Of a stretch of 64,000 nt of DNA, positions 1 through 12,260 are shown piece after piece; positions within the stretch are counted from its first letter, which is position 1, and every line of letters begins with the position of its first letter. The stretch is from Chionis minor. Taxonomy: Eukaryota > Chordata > Aves > Charadriiformes > Chionididae. The stretch is taken from contig VZSF01001513.1 in the NCBI GenBank assembly GCA_013398295.1, positions 372,001 to 436,000 on the forward strand, given 5' to 3'. The position numbers and the translations under genes are program-made. The notes beneath the pieces are model-generated. The model ran no database searches, was not told where the DNA came from, and saw only the letters and a list, made by a program, of their open reading frames with translations.

Positions 1-1222
1 CAGCCAGCTATTTTGAATGTAACCTACTCAGAGTCACTGATTTAAACATGTTAGATTCTAGCTCAGCAGCTGCTACTTAACAACCTTTAAGTCAATACTA
101 GAATGGAATTATTTCATTATTACTGTATAAGATGAATAACATTGCTCCTTTTTCTCCCCCACAAATGCAGCACAAAAGTATTTAATAAACAACTATGCTT
201 CATTTCAGGTTTATTGATACTTCTACTGTCTTCAGTTCGTAATGATCCAATACCATTGTCAAGATTACTTCTGTTATTGATATATTTTCAAACTGTTTCT
301 CACTGTCCCCTGATGTGCATTTGCTCTTTTCGTCAGTTTTTGGGAAGTTTTTACTTCTTACTGTGAATGTCTTTATTTTTCCATTTATGATAGCTGCTTT
401 TAATTTCTCGCTAAGTGGATAGTGTCTTCTTTGTGAGTGTTGCCTTCTTTATCAATTGTGAGATATTAAGAACAAAAATGTTCTTAAACCTTCCCCAGCT
501 CCTCTTGACACTTTCTCTGGAAGTTGAATTAGCTCTTAATTTCGGTAGCCTTGTGAGATAAGCCTGTATAAAGCATAAAATATGCATAGTGCATATCTAC
601 ACATCTTAACACAAGTCAATATTACATGTTTGGATATTGTTTTGTTTGTGATGTATGAATGTAATCAAGTCATGTCCACTACCTGCTCAGCAATCATCAC
701 TATTTAGTGCTTTTATGGAAACTGAGATTGTAAGGAAAAAGCAAAGCTAAACTTAGAACTCTTTTTTTCCCTTCTCTTTCTTTCTTAATGTGTTACCTCA
801 TGCTACCTAATTACAGGTCAGACATAACAGAAATGAAGCTTTAACAAGCAAATTAGTGGAACAGTGCATGTTGGTTTATTTTGCCCTATTGTCATTCAAC
901 TGTTGTGAGAATACATACAAAGTTTGCCATAAGTATTTTAATAAATTAAACAGCGGTCTATAGCTGTTTTCTTTTCATGTCCTCAGACTTCTGTAAGCAG
1001 AGGAGGGGGTTTATTTATTTGTTTGATTTTCGTGATCTGGTTCCATATACGGGTGTAATTCATGTGAAATCTGTTCCAGTAATTAGTGAAATTGCAGTCA
1101 TCCATATATACTCTTCATAATATTTTTTTTCAGGGGGGAGGCAACAGGGGTAGGAAATGCTGAAGATCTTTTGTCCAAGGAAAATCGTGGCATCATAGTC
1201 TTTTTTTGGTTTATTGGTTTAG
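1..1222. other. AT-rich non-coding DNA left of the first LRRC9-like exon
   Basis: No exon with homology I recognise and no long open frame. If the LRRC9 remnants to the right are in their ancestral order, this is former intron sequence of that gene; that is inferred from position only. Confidence 0.4.
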
Positions 1223-1359
1223 GGATGCAGAATTTGCAGACAACCTGCCCCTGATAATGCAGAGTTTGGAAGATGTTCATGTGGCCTATAATGAAATTAC
1301 TAGCATGGCCCAGGTATAGCTTAGCAGGATAAAAAACTTGAAATTTCTGGTTTTGCACA
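1223..1359 (+). pseudogene. LRRC9: LRRC9-like leucine-rich-repeat exon remnant A, with in-frame stop
   Basis: Read forward, the exon ends in AYNEITSMAQV, a stop, then LSRIKNLKFLVLH. This matches the leucine-rich-repeat pattern near the C-terminal end of LRRC9, as I remember that family. The stop (TAG, 1317-1319) falls inside the homologous stretch, where a glutamine codon would be expected, and homology continues beyond it. An AG acceptor (1221-1222) precedes the block and a weak GTAGAT donor follows at 1360. The disablement points to a pseudogene, or else a sequencing error or an unusual splice. LRRC9 is a poorly characterised repeat protein; I infer no function here. Confidence 0.6.
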
Positions 1360-1941
1360 GTAGATGGTAGCAGGTTTTCTGTACATGCACTCAAGCATCT
1401 TACAATACTTTCTTTACGTCCAGTCTTTGTTCCGTGCCTTGGATTTGTTAGGGGACAGTCTTCTGTGGGGGACAGTCTTTTTGACTCGAATAAGAATGAT
1501 ACCCTAACTTTAATTCTTGCCCTGGCTCCAAGATCCTTCAGATGCTGAACAGTGAAATTCTTCCATAGTGCACCACCATGCCTCATTTGTCTCTTGCAAG
1601 AGCAGAGCAGGGCCACCAGTGTGTGGAAGATCTATTTGCTAGCTCATGGCCAGCAGCAAGTTCCACACTCCTTACTATAAGCAATACTGATGATAATGAT
1701 TGACATAAGTCTTGTTCCTCAATATGCCTATATTTGATTTAGGAAGATGTTTTGCTTTAAATAGAGATGGCAAATAGATAGATGAAATCAAACACAGTCT
1801 TCCACTGTCACTGAAATGGTCCAAAACAATATACAAGTAATTCAGAAAGTTTATGAGCTGCTTTTGCTTAAGATATTTTTTTGCTGGAAAGGAATCCAAA
1901 TCCATTAATGATAATTGCATGTATGTACTCTTCTGTGTTAG

Positions 1942-2158
1942 GAAACTACATCAGCTAAATTGAAGGACCTGAAGGTCTCCAGTTTCTGGAGGAGTTGGTA
2001 CTGGACCATAACCACATTAAAATGACTTCACAAGGTTTCACGGCTAGACAGAGTGGTCTTTTGACTCTTCATCTGGAGCAAAACCAAGTACAAGAACTGA
2101 AAAGTTTACAACTTTGGTGAAGTTACAGAAACTGCTTCTGGATTTCAACAGAATTCAA
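1942..2158 (+). pseudogene. LRRC9: LRRC9-like leucine-rich-repeat exon remnant B, with stop and frameshift
   Basis: After an acceptor (TTAG, 1938-1941) the frame reads GNYIS, stop (TAA 1956-1958), IEGPEGLQFLEEL, VLDHNHIK and, further on, LLTLHLEQNQVQELK, a clear leucine-rich repeat. Near 2105-2118 the homology jumps to another frame, which reads LVKLQKLLLDFNRIQ up to a possible GTACGG donor. One stop and one shift in a 217 base exon, with the protein pattern kept on both sides, is what a decaying gene looks like. The split glycine codon (last base of exon A region plus GA here) agrees with exon A being the previous exon. The family match is from memory; the repeat pattern and the breaks are seen directly. 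Confidence 0.68.
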
Positions 2159-2348
2159 GTACGGTATATTTTTGTTAATGCTGTAGATTCAGTGGGCTAA
2201 ACTTGGTGGCTGTTTTCAGACAAAATTCCCATTTTCTTTTATAGATTTGCCTGAGTAAAATTACCAGTATTTTCCCCAAAATATGTATACCAGTTGAAAG
2301 ATTTCTGAGAATGCCTGACATACGCTGTATTTTTTAACTTCTGGACAG

Positions 2349-2425
2349 GAATCATCTGAGCTAGAAAAACTTCGAAGTTACTCCCAGTTTTAAGGTGCTC
2401 TCAAAACACAGAAATCCAGCGAGTA
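2349..2425 (+). pseudogene. LRRC9: LRRC9-like exon remnant C, strongly degraded
   Basis: Follows an acceptor-like GGACAG (2343-2348). The frame reads ESSELEKLRSYSQF and then a stop (TAA 2391-2393). ELEKL corresponds to the linker after the previous leucine-rich repeat in LRRC9. Around 2410-2425 another frame gives RNPAS, like the YGNPIS motif that usually caps such repeats. The match is short, so this call rests mainly on its order after exons A and B. The right end is approximate. Confidence 0.45.
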
Positions 2426-2493
2426 TATTCGTTTGCACTGATAAATAAACTAAGTGTGTATTTCTATTTATGCACCGAATATTTACTCTTTGG

Positions 2494-2668
2494 AATCATA
2501 GAATCATTTTGATTGGAAGAGACCTTTAAGATCATCAAGTCCAACCGTTAACCTAGCTGCCAAGTTACCACTAACCATGTTCCTCAGCACTACATCTACC
2601 CGCCTTTTAAATACCTCCAGGGATGGCGACTCAACCACTTCCCTGGGTAGCTTGTTCCAATGCTTGAG
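2494..2668 (-). mobile_element. CR1 LINE fragment, 3' end, antisense
   Basis: Begins with the AATCATAGAATCAT repeat and continues with the GGAAGAGACCTTTAAGATCA block and the AAGTCCAACC block. These are the reverse complement of the CR1 3' end, the dominant LINE of birds. About 175 bases remain, up to the CTTGTTCCAATGCTTGA part, after which similarity stops. It is 5'-truncated and non-coding, as most CR1 copies are. Confidence 0.9.
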
Positions 2669-5600
2669 TGAAGAAATTTAATTAATTAAATTAATTTTAG
2701 TCATGAAAACTATTAAGAATTTCTCCATAACCAGCTCATTCCTAAGTATCTGCTGTTATCGTTTTAAGGCTGAAAGTTTCATAGTATGCGTGATGATCAC
2801 ATTGCCTCACTGTGCCTGTCTCAGTGCCATGCTGTGATCAGAAGTCACTCCTCCTTCAGCATACTGTTCTTCATAGTGATGCAAGATGAATTTAAAATGT
2901 ATGTGTTTGCATGAGTGTGTTGCAGTGATGGGCTGTCCTTTCAATATTCTAAAGCAGGTCAGATCTGTTGAGAAAGATCAAAGAATGTTAAAGGATTTCT
3001 GAAATACTTGATTTTATTTTTAAAATGGCTCAATAGCAATCTTTTCTGTTGCTTTGCACATCACTCCTTGAAAATAAACCCAAAGGGAAACTTCAGGTTT
3101 CTTTTTTGTCCAGACATGCTTCTGTTTTTCAGTGTAGTACTGTTGGTTTGCCTTTTTTTATGAAGATGCACTTCCTGTGTCATGCAAGTATGTCCAAGTG
3201 GAACAAGAACAGAAGGAACAGAAGTACCCATACTTTCACAGGGTATCTATCTATGACAATTTTTAATAAAAGTTTCAGAGGAACCTTGTTGTCTTATCTC
3301 ATAATGTTACTACATAATGCAGTATCACAGCAATGCTGTGTCAGTGTTTTAAACTGTAACTTCAAAGTGAAATACCATTATAACTTCTCTGTCCATCTTC
3401 TCTTGGTAAATGAGATTCTTGACACACCAGATTCCATCTCTCTTCTTGCTGATAGTTATATTCATAATTATTTTCAACTATAATTCAGTAATGCAATGTC
3501 ATATTGTCTTGTCTTGAAAGATACTCTCTTGTCCCCTCTGTATCCATTAGAAATACTTTAGCACAGATAATATTCTTCATCTATTGCTTTGCCCATAAGC
3601 CTGTTGCTTTGTGTTAGCTCTCACAGTTTCTCCTCATCAAAGTACTTGTCTCCATCGTTGTGGTTCAATCTTGCCTATCCCCATGCTTCTTGTTGATACT
3701 GAGGCCATGTCCTAGTGCCTTGAGATGCAATTGCATACCATGAGCTGACCGCTGTTACTGGTCATCAACACCCCTTTTTCACTGCCATATTTCTACCTTT
3801 GCTACCTCTTTTGTTGAGAAGGGGGTCCCTGGACAAGCTACTTTGTTGTTTTACTCCAAACCTTGCCCTGAAATTCTCACTGCCTATGAAACCAAAAGAA
3901 AGCTTCACAACAGTTGGGCATCTGCTGTGACCATTGTCTGTCGCTGACCAATTTTATTGCTCATTATTTTCTTGTGCTCACCCATCTGCCAGTCTGTCTG
4001 CATTCATTGGGCGTGCCTCATCTCATTTTACAGTATAAATTCACTGAAACAGAGATTTTTAGTAGGATTCACTGTTAGGTTTCCTAAATACAAGAATAAC
4101 AATAACAGCAAGGAGTTAGAGGCTAGCCCAGCACGTGTCTCCTACAAACAGAAGGTTCATTGTCTCTGTGCTTCTGTTTATCACTAAGACCCCACTCACT
4201 GAAAGAGTTTGTTGTCCCACAGCAGACCTGTGTTTTCTCTATCACAGCATGAAACTTCTCTGTAGATTTGCTTGATGGACAGAATTCTTTCCATCCAGCT
4301 CAAAAGGCTGCAGTATGCATTTAAACAATCAGTTTCCCCAGAAGGATCAATAGAGTAATGAGGAGATCTAGAGTCTGTTCCCTCTCTGTGTTCTTCAAAC
4401 CAGTTCTCTCTTCACATCTCAGTGTCATACTTACAGAGAAACCGTTCTTTTACACATCTGAAACATTAGTGAGGATGACGAGAAGCATCAGTACAGTTTT
4501 ATTCTCCTGTCCTCATCAACCTGTACAGCTTTTCCTCAAACCTCTTTGCTTTGTAGATACGAAGCACTACCAGTACCTACTACCTACTACCACTACCAGT
4601 AGACACCTACACTACAAGGTTATTCTACTCCAATTGTCTCCTTAAATTTTTTACTGCCATGATGCTGCTGTCACCATGCCCAACCACACCTAAACTGTTG
4701 CTGAGCTGCAAATACTACTTGATGCACTGAATCTAACCCCCTTTCTGTTACCTTATGCTTCCCACACCTATGGGCTATGTCCTTATTGTATCCTTGTATA
4801 CATTTCTTGTCATGAATATTTTACTGTATAAATAAAGCCCTTTAGCAGGATATTAGCTTCTAGGTACTACCAGAATAAATGCTATTACTTGATACTGATA
4901 TTAGAGGTATCTTCACTGTTTTGCCAAATCTCAGTCTTCACATTGATAGCAGGTCACTGCTGACACCAGATAGGTTAAAATCCATGTACACTTGGGTTCT
5001 GTCTCAGAGCTTCATCTGTCAAAAATGCATTGTCACAGATCTCTGTTTGGCTACATTAATATCTCTGTTTGCAGACTCAGGACCTTAGTAAGTCAGTAAA
5101 ACACATTTTCCCGCTGGAAGCCACAATGCTTGTACACAGAGTTCAAAGCACTTTCGGATTGAGTAATTTCATGTGTAAATGTTTTATTTCAAAACTGACC
5201 TCTGCTTTTATTCATTGGACATCCCTTAAATAAAAACATGGCAGAATGAGTAAAGCAATAGAAGCATGTTAAGACTGTATCTTTAGAGAAATCTCTGTTT
5301 TATATTCAGGTTCAGTGAAGATGTTATACCTCATTAGCTACAACAGAACTGAGCCATTTTCTCATTAGATCATTCAAGTGGAACAACACAAAAGATTTTT
5401 CAAGTTTGTCAGTTGCATTTTAGTTGTGCTTTTTAAAGTGCTTGTTAGAAAGCAAGAATCGAAACTGTATGGTGGTGTTTAAGCTTAAAAAGTGCTTTTG
5501 ATCTTAAGCTTCAAAAGAGATTTTCCCAGCAGAAAGTAGGCTAGCACTTTATTTAGTACTGTTTTAGGTAGCCACCAGGATACTCTGTACATAATAATAT

Positions 5601-6233
5601 TTCCTTTTTTCATGCTGTTGATTAAATCTTTTCACGTTGTCACTGCTGAATTAGAGATGATTTACAGGAGACAATCACTGTTGTCATTGTATTATACGCA
5701 TTTTTAACAAAACTAGCAAATCAGCACAGACTGGCGCACAGTCTTAAATCACTTGCTACAAGAAGTGGTGGTCACAAAGTGAGACTTAGGAACTACCAAG
5801 TATTGTAAAATACTATAAAGATCCTTCCAAAGCTGAATTTCTATCAGCCCTCCTGCCAGCCATCCCCTGTAATGGGTTTGCAATTTAAAAGCTATTGTTT
5901 CCTGTCTTTCTGAGTAGAAACAGCTTCAGTGTGTTTCAGTAGCTTTGTTCTTGAAGTGGTTACAATTTTATTTCAAGTATCTGAGTTTTGTAGCTACCAG
6001 TGCTTTTTAATGTACACAACTTGCGTAGCTGCTGTGTTTGACAGCGTATCTAGAAAGTACAATAGTCAAATCTTAAGCTCACAACAGTAATTTGTTGATT
6101 AATTCATCTACAGGTCTTTACTCACAAAAAGTTGATCATTACTGTTTATATTACTGCAAAACCAAAAAGATATTTCTATCATAAAGACCAAGATATGTAA
6201 TCATTATTTTTGTTTTTCCTTTTCTTCTGAAAG
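2669..6233. other. Non-coding DNA between LRRC9-like remnants
   Basis: No recognisable exon, RNA gene or large repeat. Short open frames here lack splice signals and family similarity. A small run of ACTACC-type units lies near 4568-4600. By position this would be intron of the old LRRC9 gene. The exon expected between remnant C and the exon at 6234 was not found. Confidence 0.4.
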
Positions 6234-6401
6234 GTTTTCCAGTTGCAAACTCTCCAGAGTGGATTTCAGCAAACTTTACAAGATACAATCCTCTCAGAAT
6301 AACAAATGGGAATCTGAATGAAAACATTAACCATTTACTTGGCTCTGATCTGATATTTGGTCATGAACTTGAAGAGCATTTACTGAGTAAATCAAATGAA
6401 A
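6234..6401 (+). CDS. LRRC9: Open exon resembling the LRRC9 C-terminal region
   Basis: A good acceptor (pyrimidine tract ending in CTGAAAG) and a consensus donor (GTAAGTG at 6402) bound 168 bases. The third frame is open throughout and includes PLRITNGNLNENINHLLGSD and HELEEHLLS. The ITN...LGSD...ELEE pattern resembles the tail that follows the last repeats of LRRC9, as I recall it. The exon carries no disablement, unlike the three remnants to the left, so it is either a slowly decaying piece of the same gene or part of a transcript that is still made. The match is moderate; an unrelated open stretch between chance splice sites is possible. Confidence 0.45.
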
Positions 6402-9400
6402 GTAAGTGTAAACAAAGGATTACGTATTCCTGAATACTTAACATAGGTACACTCCTTCGTGCTACATATTACATGGCCTTATAAAGCATTTTTAATAAGG
6501 ACATTTTTATCTTTCCTGGATATATTGCAAGTCTGTAAGTTTCTCACAACAGAGCTGGAAATTTTTTTCTGGAGCAATACATATCTTTGTCAGTTCTTCA
6601 CCCTAGAATGGATCTACAGATTCAGTCTGAATCATTGATAGACAAATTAGCCTTTCAGTGCTTACAAAGCTTTGGGTTTGTTTGGGTTTTTTTAAATTTA
6701 TTAACCAATTTCAGTCTGTAAATTAAAGTTTTAACTGTGCCAGGAACTGAAAGGAAATGATGTAACATTGTTCTGGTGAGGAAAATTAAGAAGCATGAGT
6801 GCAGTACTTGATGATTGGCAGCTGGGGTGAGGCTGTGCAGGGAGAATACCCATGTGCATTTTGAGTTACAGATAAGCCTAAGAACCCAGGAATTACAACA
6901 AATAATCTTTGAAGCATCCATGCAGAAAGAGCTCTTAGGCAAGCCAAAGGAGCAGCAACTAATCTTCTAAACCATTTGGTGCATCACCGTGCTGCTTCTC
7001 TAACCAGCCAGCTGCACCAGGGCAACACAGAAAATGCAGGCAGGTGAGGCTCCTACCAGCCTAAACACTGCTGCTGCTGCCTTTTTTTTTNTTCTTTGTT
7101 TTTTTTTTTTTTTTTTTTTTTGGGGGGGGGGGGGGGGGGCAGGACACGGGATGGGAAGTGCAGGCAAAGCGCTTCTCCTCAAACATTACTTTTCTTTCTC
7201 TAAATGCTGCCATATTTCCTTTACCACAGTTTCCAGATCCACCAAAAATGTGTTTACTCTCTTTCTCCTGATAAAACTTGCAATGCATCTAAGAAAACAT
7301 CTAGACAACAATTCAAAATTTTGCCATTAGAACAATGACTATACTATAAAATGGAGCCAGCTGCTTAACAGAAGTAAGTTGCTGTCTTCCAAATCCATGC
7401 TTAATCCTGTTCTATCACTAACTCAAGACTTTCTGGTTTGGTTGGTTGGTTTCTGTTGCGTGAAGTCTCATTTTGTTTAATAATTAAAACCATTAAGAAT
7501 GGAAGCAGAAATGCAAGGGTAAAGCTGTTACTGTGGTTAAATACATCTAATAGTTATGATACAAACAGCAGTATCTTGCTATTACTGACTGCCAGCAGCT
7601 GGAATGAGCCAGTGTGTGATTGAATGTCACACCAACATTTCTTATTGCATCAAACATTTCTCCACAACAGAGATGTGAACAAACCAGCCTGGCACTAGGA
7701 CTTTTAAATTTCCATATTGGTTACGAATATTTACTACCTAAAGAGATTCCCTCAAAATCAGTTGTGTAAGCTAGTGAAGTGATTCTTTCTGGAATCAGTA
7801 TGCATCATTGCTTTTTGTGTAAGATTAGCCCCCAAAAAAGCATTGTATACGTTATTATACCTCGACATCGTGGTATAAGGTATGTTATTTCCTTGCCAGA
7901 AGAAATGTGTTTAAAAGCTGTAGGCCATATTTGCCAATGAAAAAGAGAGAGCTAATTAAGGGCTTATACCCAAAGATGTTTCTCCACAACCATCTTCAAG
8001 TGGTATTTACATATGCACAGAGATGATAGGGGTAGTTTTCAAAGGAACGTGTATTTTGGTGACTATTATCACCAGCCTCTAGAGAGGAAACACTTTAAAT
8101 AAACCTTCTTTAAACCAGATAGTGCCATGCTGACTTAGACATTACAGATGAGAAAGCAGTGGTCAAAGGAAGCAACATTACTCGGCACAGCTGATTTACA
8201 CAGAACTAAATTCCCCACAGCCTCAATCTAATGTAGCCTCTTTACAGGACTGGATTCTACATTAACTACATACTGTCCAGGATCCTTTTACAGGTACTTC
8301 TCTTTTACTTAAAGAGTACTTTTTTCTGGCTTAAAGCAGCATGCATGACTCCTTCCCCATGCTACATATCGATCCTCACACATTAAAAAAACAACAAATG
8401 GAGACCATGTATTTTAAAATAATGTAGAAGAGATGCTGTAGCAAGCACCTATCAGTAGCAATGTTTGCATTTTCTCACATGCCACATGTGTTCTTTGATC
8501 TTTTCCCATTTCTCTCAGCTTGTTGTAACATTACAAAACTATGCATAGTGTCTGGGTGTTTCCAGTTTAATCTTACTTCTTATTAAATCTAATATGCTGA
8601 AATTAGAACATCACCACAAAGGCACCCAGATAGTAAAAAAAAAAAAAAAAAAGTTTACCTCTGATTAAGCAACACTAGTCACATTATCCCAGATTAGATG
8701 AAGTGATGTTTTAGGACAAATCAGCCATTTTTCTAACCCTTCCCATCATGGCATCTCTTCAAGCAGAATAAAAGCTATTCAGCTAATTCTTACCTTACTG
8801 TGGTTAGACTTCTTTGAAGTATTATCTTCCCTAAATTTCTTAACATAGATATTTGTAGCATCTCTTAGCATCAGTTTTTATTGATATTTACATATTAATT
8901 TCTATTTCTCTTTTATTTTATTAATGAGAAATTCTACACACAACCCGTACAGTAAAAATGAAACAAGCATGCTGTTATGAGATACTCTTCATTATTTCTG
9001 TTTTCAGGGTCAATCTTTAATCAGCACTTTTTTTTTTTGAACTTCAAGGAGGATTCACTGATACATCAAAGCAGGAAGACTACAGTAGTCATTTAAGCTA
9101 AATTTATAGTTGCATTCCATCACCAGAAAACATATGAACTCATGCATTTCTTCCTTAATCTTTGGTAGTCAAAGATTTAGTTTGTATGGTAGTGTAAGTT
9201 CAATTTTGTGTTATCTATGTAGGAAGAAAGATCCTAGTTTCCTGAGTCCAAAAAGTTTCAAGGTTTTAAGGTTGCTTCAGGTCTTTTGACAATGCTCTTT
9301 CAATGCCCAAAGTCAGCCCATTGCTCCATTGATATTGAAGGTACCATGCAGCTATGACATTTCTTATGACAGTTAACATTCAATTAATGGTTTTATGCTA

Positions 9401-11985
9401 GTGAGCCACTATAACACATGGAAATGCTGTATGAAAATTAGCCATGGAGGCCACAGGGTGCGTGGTTGGTGGACACATATTAAGGCAGTTACTCTTTGGA
9501 GTTAACTGAATTTTTGTCCTAGGTTTGTGTGTGACCTAGTTAATCATAACATTTGCATATGGTTTTTATTAGTAACAAATTTACTGCCAACTAATTTATT
9601 CAAGTGCAGTCTGTGTGTAATATACATATATTTCCCTTGAAAGTTTAGAGCATGTATTACGCGCTCTATCCTTTGTTACGTAGCAGGGGGAGAAAAAACT
9701 CACACAGGAAGGCAAAGCTCTTGAAAGACGGGGTTTCACCTCATTTTATTTCAAAAAGTAACAAATGGATTTGGTCGCATTTTCCCATTCTATTAGAGAG
9801 CTAGTAATGTGCTGTTTAATGTACAAAAGGAGTCTGAATCCTTGCTTAATGTGCAAAACAATTTTGCTTTACCACTGGATTCTGCACTACAGTCCTCTGC
9901 TTAAAACAGAACATCACATTTGTTTGCCTTTCTGAGTAATAAGGTCTTTCAGGCTTCATTTTGTTTAGTTTTAAATATTACAGTTACAAATTATATCTCA
10001 ATAGAAGGCAAATTCTACCAAAAAAAGATGATTAAAAAAAAAATAATTTGGACTTGAAAGGAAACACCTGTGTTTTTAGAGTGTTGCCTTTTTATCCTTT
10101 GATGGCACAAAGCAGTAGGCAGTCACTCCATCAGCTGCTTGTAAATGAGAGAGATAGTAAGATAATACGTTATTATCTTACAGGTTCTTTCAGGTCACAT
10201 TCTGGGACACATGCTCTCTAACATTAGGTCAGTACTGTTTTCATGTTATCACAACTGAACAGGGTTAAAAGCTTTCTCCTTTTACAGAGAAATCAACAAG
10301 TTAGATTGAAGTTAAAAGATGCAATAGGATGTTTATGAACCACTAATGGCATATTTCTCTGCTTGTCAGTTGTGAACCGCCTCTTACTATGGGGAATTTG
10401 ATAGCTGATTTTCAGTAGGATTAAAACTAGTAAGATACTTAGGCCTTGCAGGGCTAACAGAGCAATACCTAGGTATGTTTACAAATCTGATCCTAAGGGA
10501 ATTCAGTATTTCATCTTTGTAAATAATCTCTTCTTCATAAAACAAAACAAAGTTCTAAAAATGCTTGGAGAGGGATGTACTGAAGTATATCATGAAATCT
10601 TGGCTTGCCTGTATTAGCAGTAGATCTCCAAGTTACTTAAGCAAAGTCCTGATTTTATCCATGAAGGGTACATAATAAAGTTATTGTTATGGGAGTGCAT
10701 GATAAGAGTGAATGTCATGTTCTTAATGTATTAAATATGTATTATCATTATTATTAATTCTCTAAATTAAAGGATATTTTTTAAAACAAAGTCTCTGTGG
10801 TTTGACTTGGAATTGTTTCTAGCCTCTCCACGTTAAATCAACCATAAGAGTAAAAAGAACTGAAAAAATTAAGAGAAATTCGGGGGTGGGGGGGGAAATC
10901 TTTCTGAGGGTTGCTCCACAGACTTGCCTGGTGTTACTGAAGGGAGAATTTGGCCATAGGTACTTTTGTGAATGTATAATGAATATGAAATATCAAATTA
11001 TGTAATTCAGTGAAGCAATCATTTACACAGATGCAGAATCCCACAGGATCCTGTGCGAATCAGTGATCCCTTTGGCTTGTTCTGTTTTCACTCACCCTGG
11101 TATAAATCAGCAATAAAATCTCAGAATTTTGTTGACAAGAAGTCTGAACTAATTATAATTTCTTCAGATTTGCACTGGAAAAACAGAATCTGATCTCTCC
11201 ACCTTTACTACACAGTGGGTTGGTCTTTTATCCAAGAGCTTTATGATCTGAATTAATTATTCTTCCTGTTTATTAAACTGGGAAAATATGCTTTATATTA
11301 TAATGAATTAAGTATGTCTCAGATCAAGATTTTATGCTGGTAAATTTACTGTGCGAGATTTTGTTTTGCTGTTCAGAGACACAGTTTTAGATAATCACAA
11401 AAATTGCCACTTCAGTATAACAGATATGCTTACTATATCTAAAGAGCCTTTCTCATATACATGTGTATGTGAAATGATGCAAGCGATAGAAATGAAACTA
11501 CATCTGAATATAATTATGGACTGTATCATTCCATCTGTTTTTTAAAAAATGCATTTCATTTTTCATATTTTATTTTATAAAATATAGGGCTTGGGGTACA
11601 GTGTGTAGGAATATGTAGGGTTTTTTAAAATCTACTGGTATATAAAACTATAAACATGTTATATATATCTGCTGATTTCTACTAAAATTATAAGTATTTT
11701 AAAAGTGAATAACTTACCATGTTACTATGAAATTAAAGTTCTTAGAAGACTTCAGAATACTCTCTCTAATATAAGAGCTTACTTCCAGACTTGGTAAATT
11801 TTTCAAAGCGTTCACATATCAGGTCAAATTAAATGACTACTAGATTTAATGTGGATTTTTAATTTAATAATTAGAGTTTCTATGCAGAATTTGGAAGCCA
11901 TCATAATTTTTTTATTAATGATACGATTTAATTTTTGCAATTAAGAAATTATTATATTCATACTTGTTTCGTTTGTTTCTCCTAG
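6402..11985. other. Non-genic DNA right of the LRRC9-like exons
   Basis: AT-rich sequence without a recognisable gene. It contains the poly-T/poly-G tract at 7082-7139 and an A18 run at 8635-8652. No final LRRC9 exon or polyadenylation site could be assigned. Confidence 0.4.
7082..7139. repeat. Homopolymer tract: poly-T followed directly by poly-G
   Basis: A T9 run, one unresolved base (N at 7091), a short TTCTTTG break, T23 (7099-7121) and G18 (7122-7139). The N shows that the assembly itself was uncertain here. On the other strand it reads C18 followed by A23. Open frames spanning it are artefacts of low complexity. Confidence 0.9.
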
Positions 11986-12260
11986 GAGGTTTGCAGGAGG
12001 GATTAGCATTCATTATAGTTGGAAGTAGATGGCAGGCAGTGAGCGTCCATACCACGGACACTCCCGTTTGGGCCAGATCCCCTTTCTGGCTGGTAAGTCC
12101 TTTGTCTGGCGTGCGGTTTGCAGGACAGCCACGAGGTGTCTTTGTTGTACCGCCGATTTTCCACATCGGGGCTACTAGGACATGCCAAGAGTACACCGGG
12201 GAACAGACTCCCCCCTCACCTCAGCCGGGTTGTGGCACATCTGCACCAGAATAAATCAAA
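11986..12260 (+). other. GC-rich segment between an acceptor-like site and AATAAA; possible non-coding terminal exon
   Basis: A pyrimidine-rich TTTGTTTCTCCTAG ends at 11985, and an AATAAA hexamer lies at 12250-12255. Between them the base composition is clearly more GC-rich than in the AT-rich DNA on the left. A frame of about 96 codons (11964-12254) crosses the segment, but I recognise no domain. It could be the last exon of a non-coding RNA, an unrecognised retroelement piece such as a solo LTR, or chance. Only the acceptor-like site, the hexamer and the composition are observed. Confidence 0.25.

Noticed and set aside
1098..1616. A 172-codon frame on the - strand
   Set aside because: It is the antisense of LRRC9-like remnant A and its flanks, and shows no domain of its own.
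3600..3800. Search for tRNA-like B-box sequences such as GTGGTTCAATCTT
   Set aside because: No matching A-box or cloverleaf at the proper distance. No tRNA was found in the window.
7000..7330. Lys-, Pro- or Gly/Phe-rich frames across the poly-T/poly-G tract
   Set aside because: Pure translations of homopolymers.
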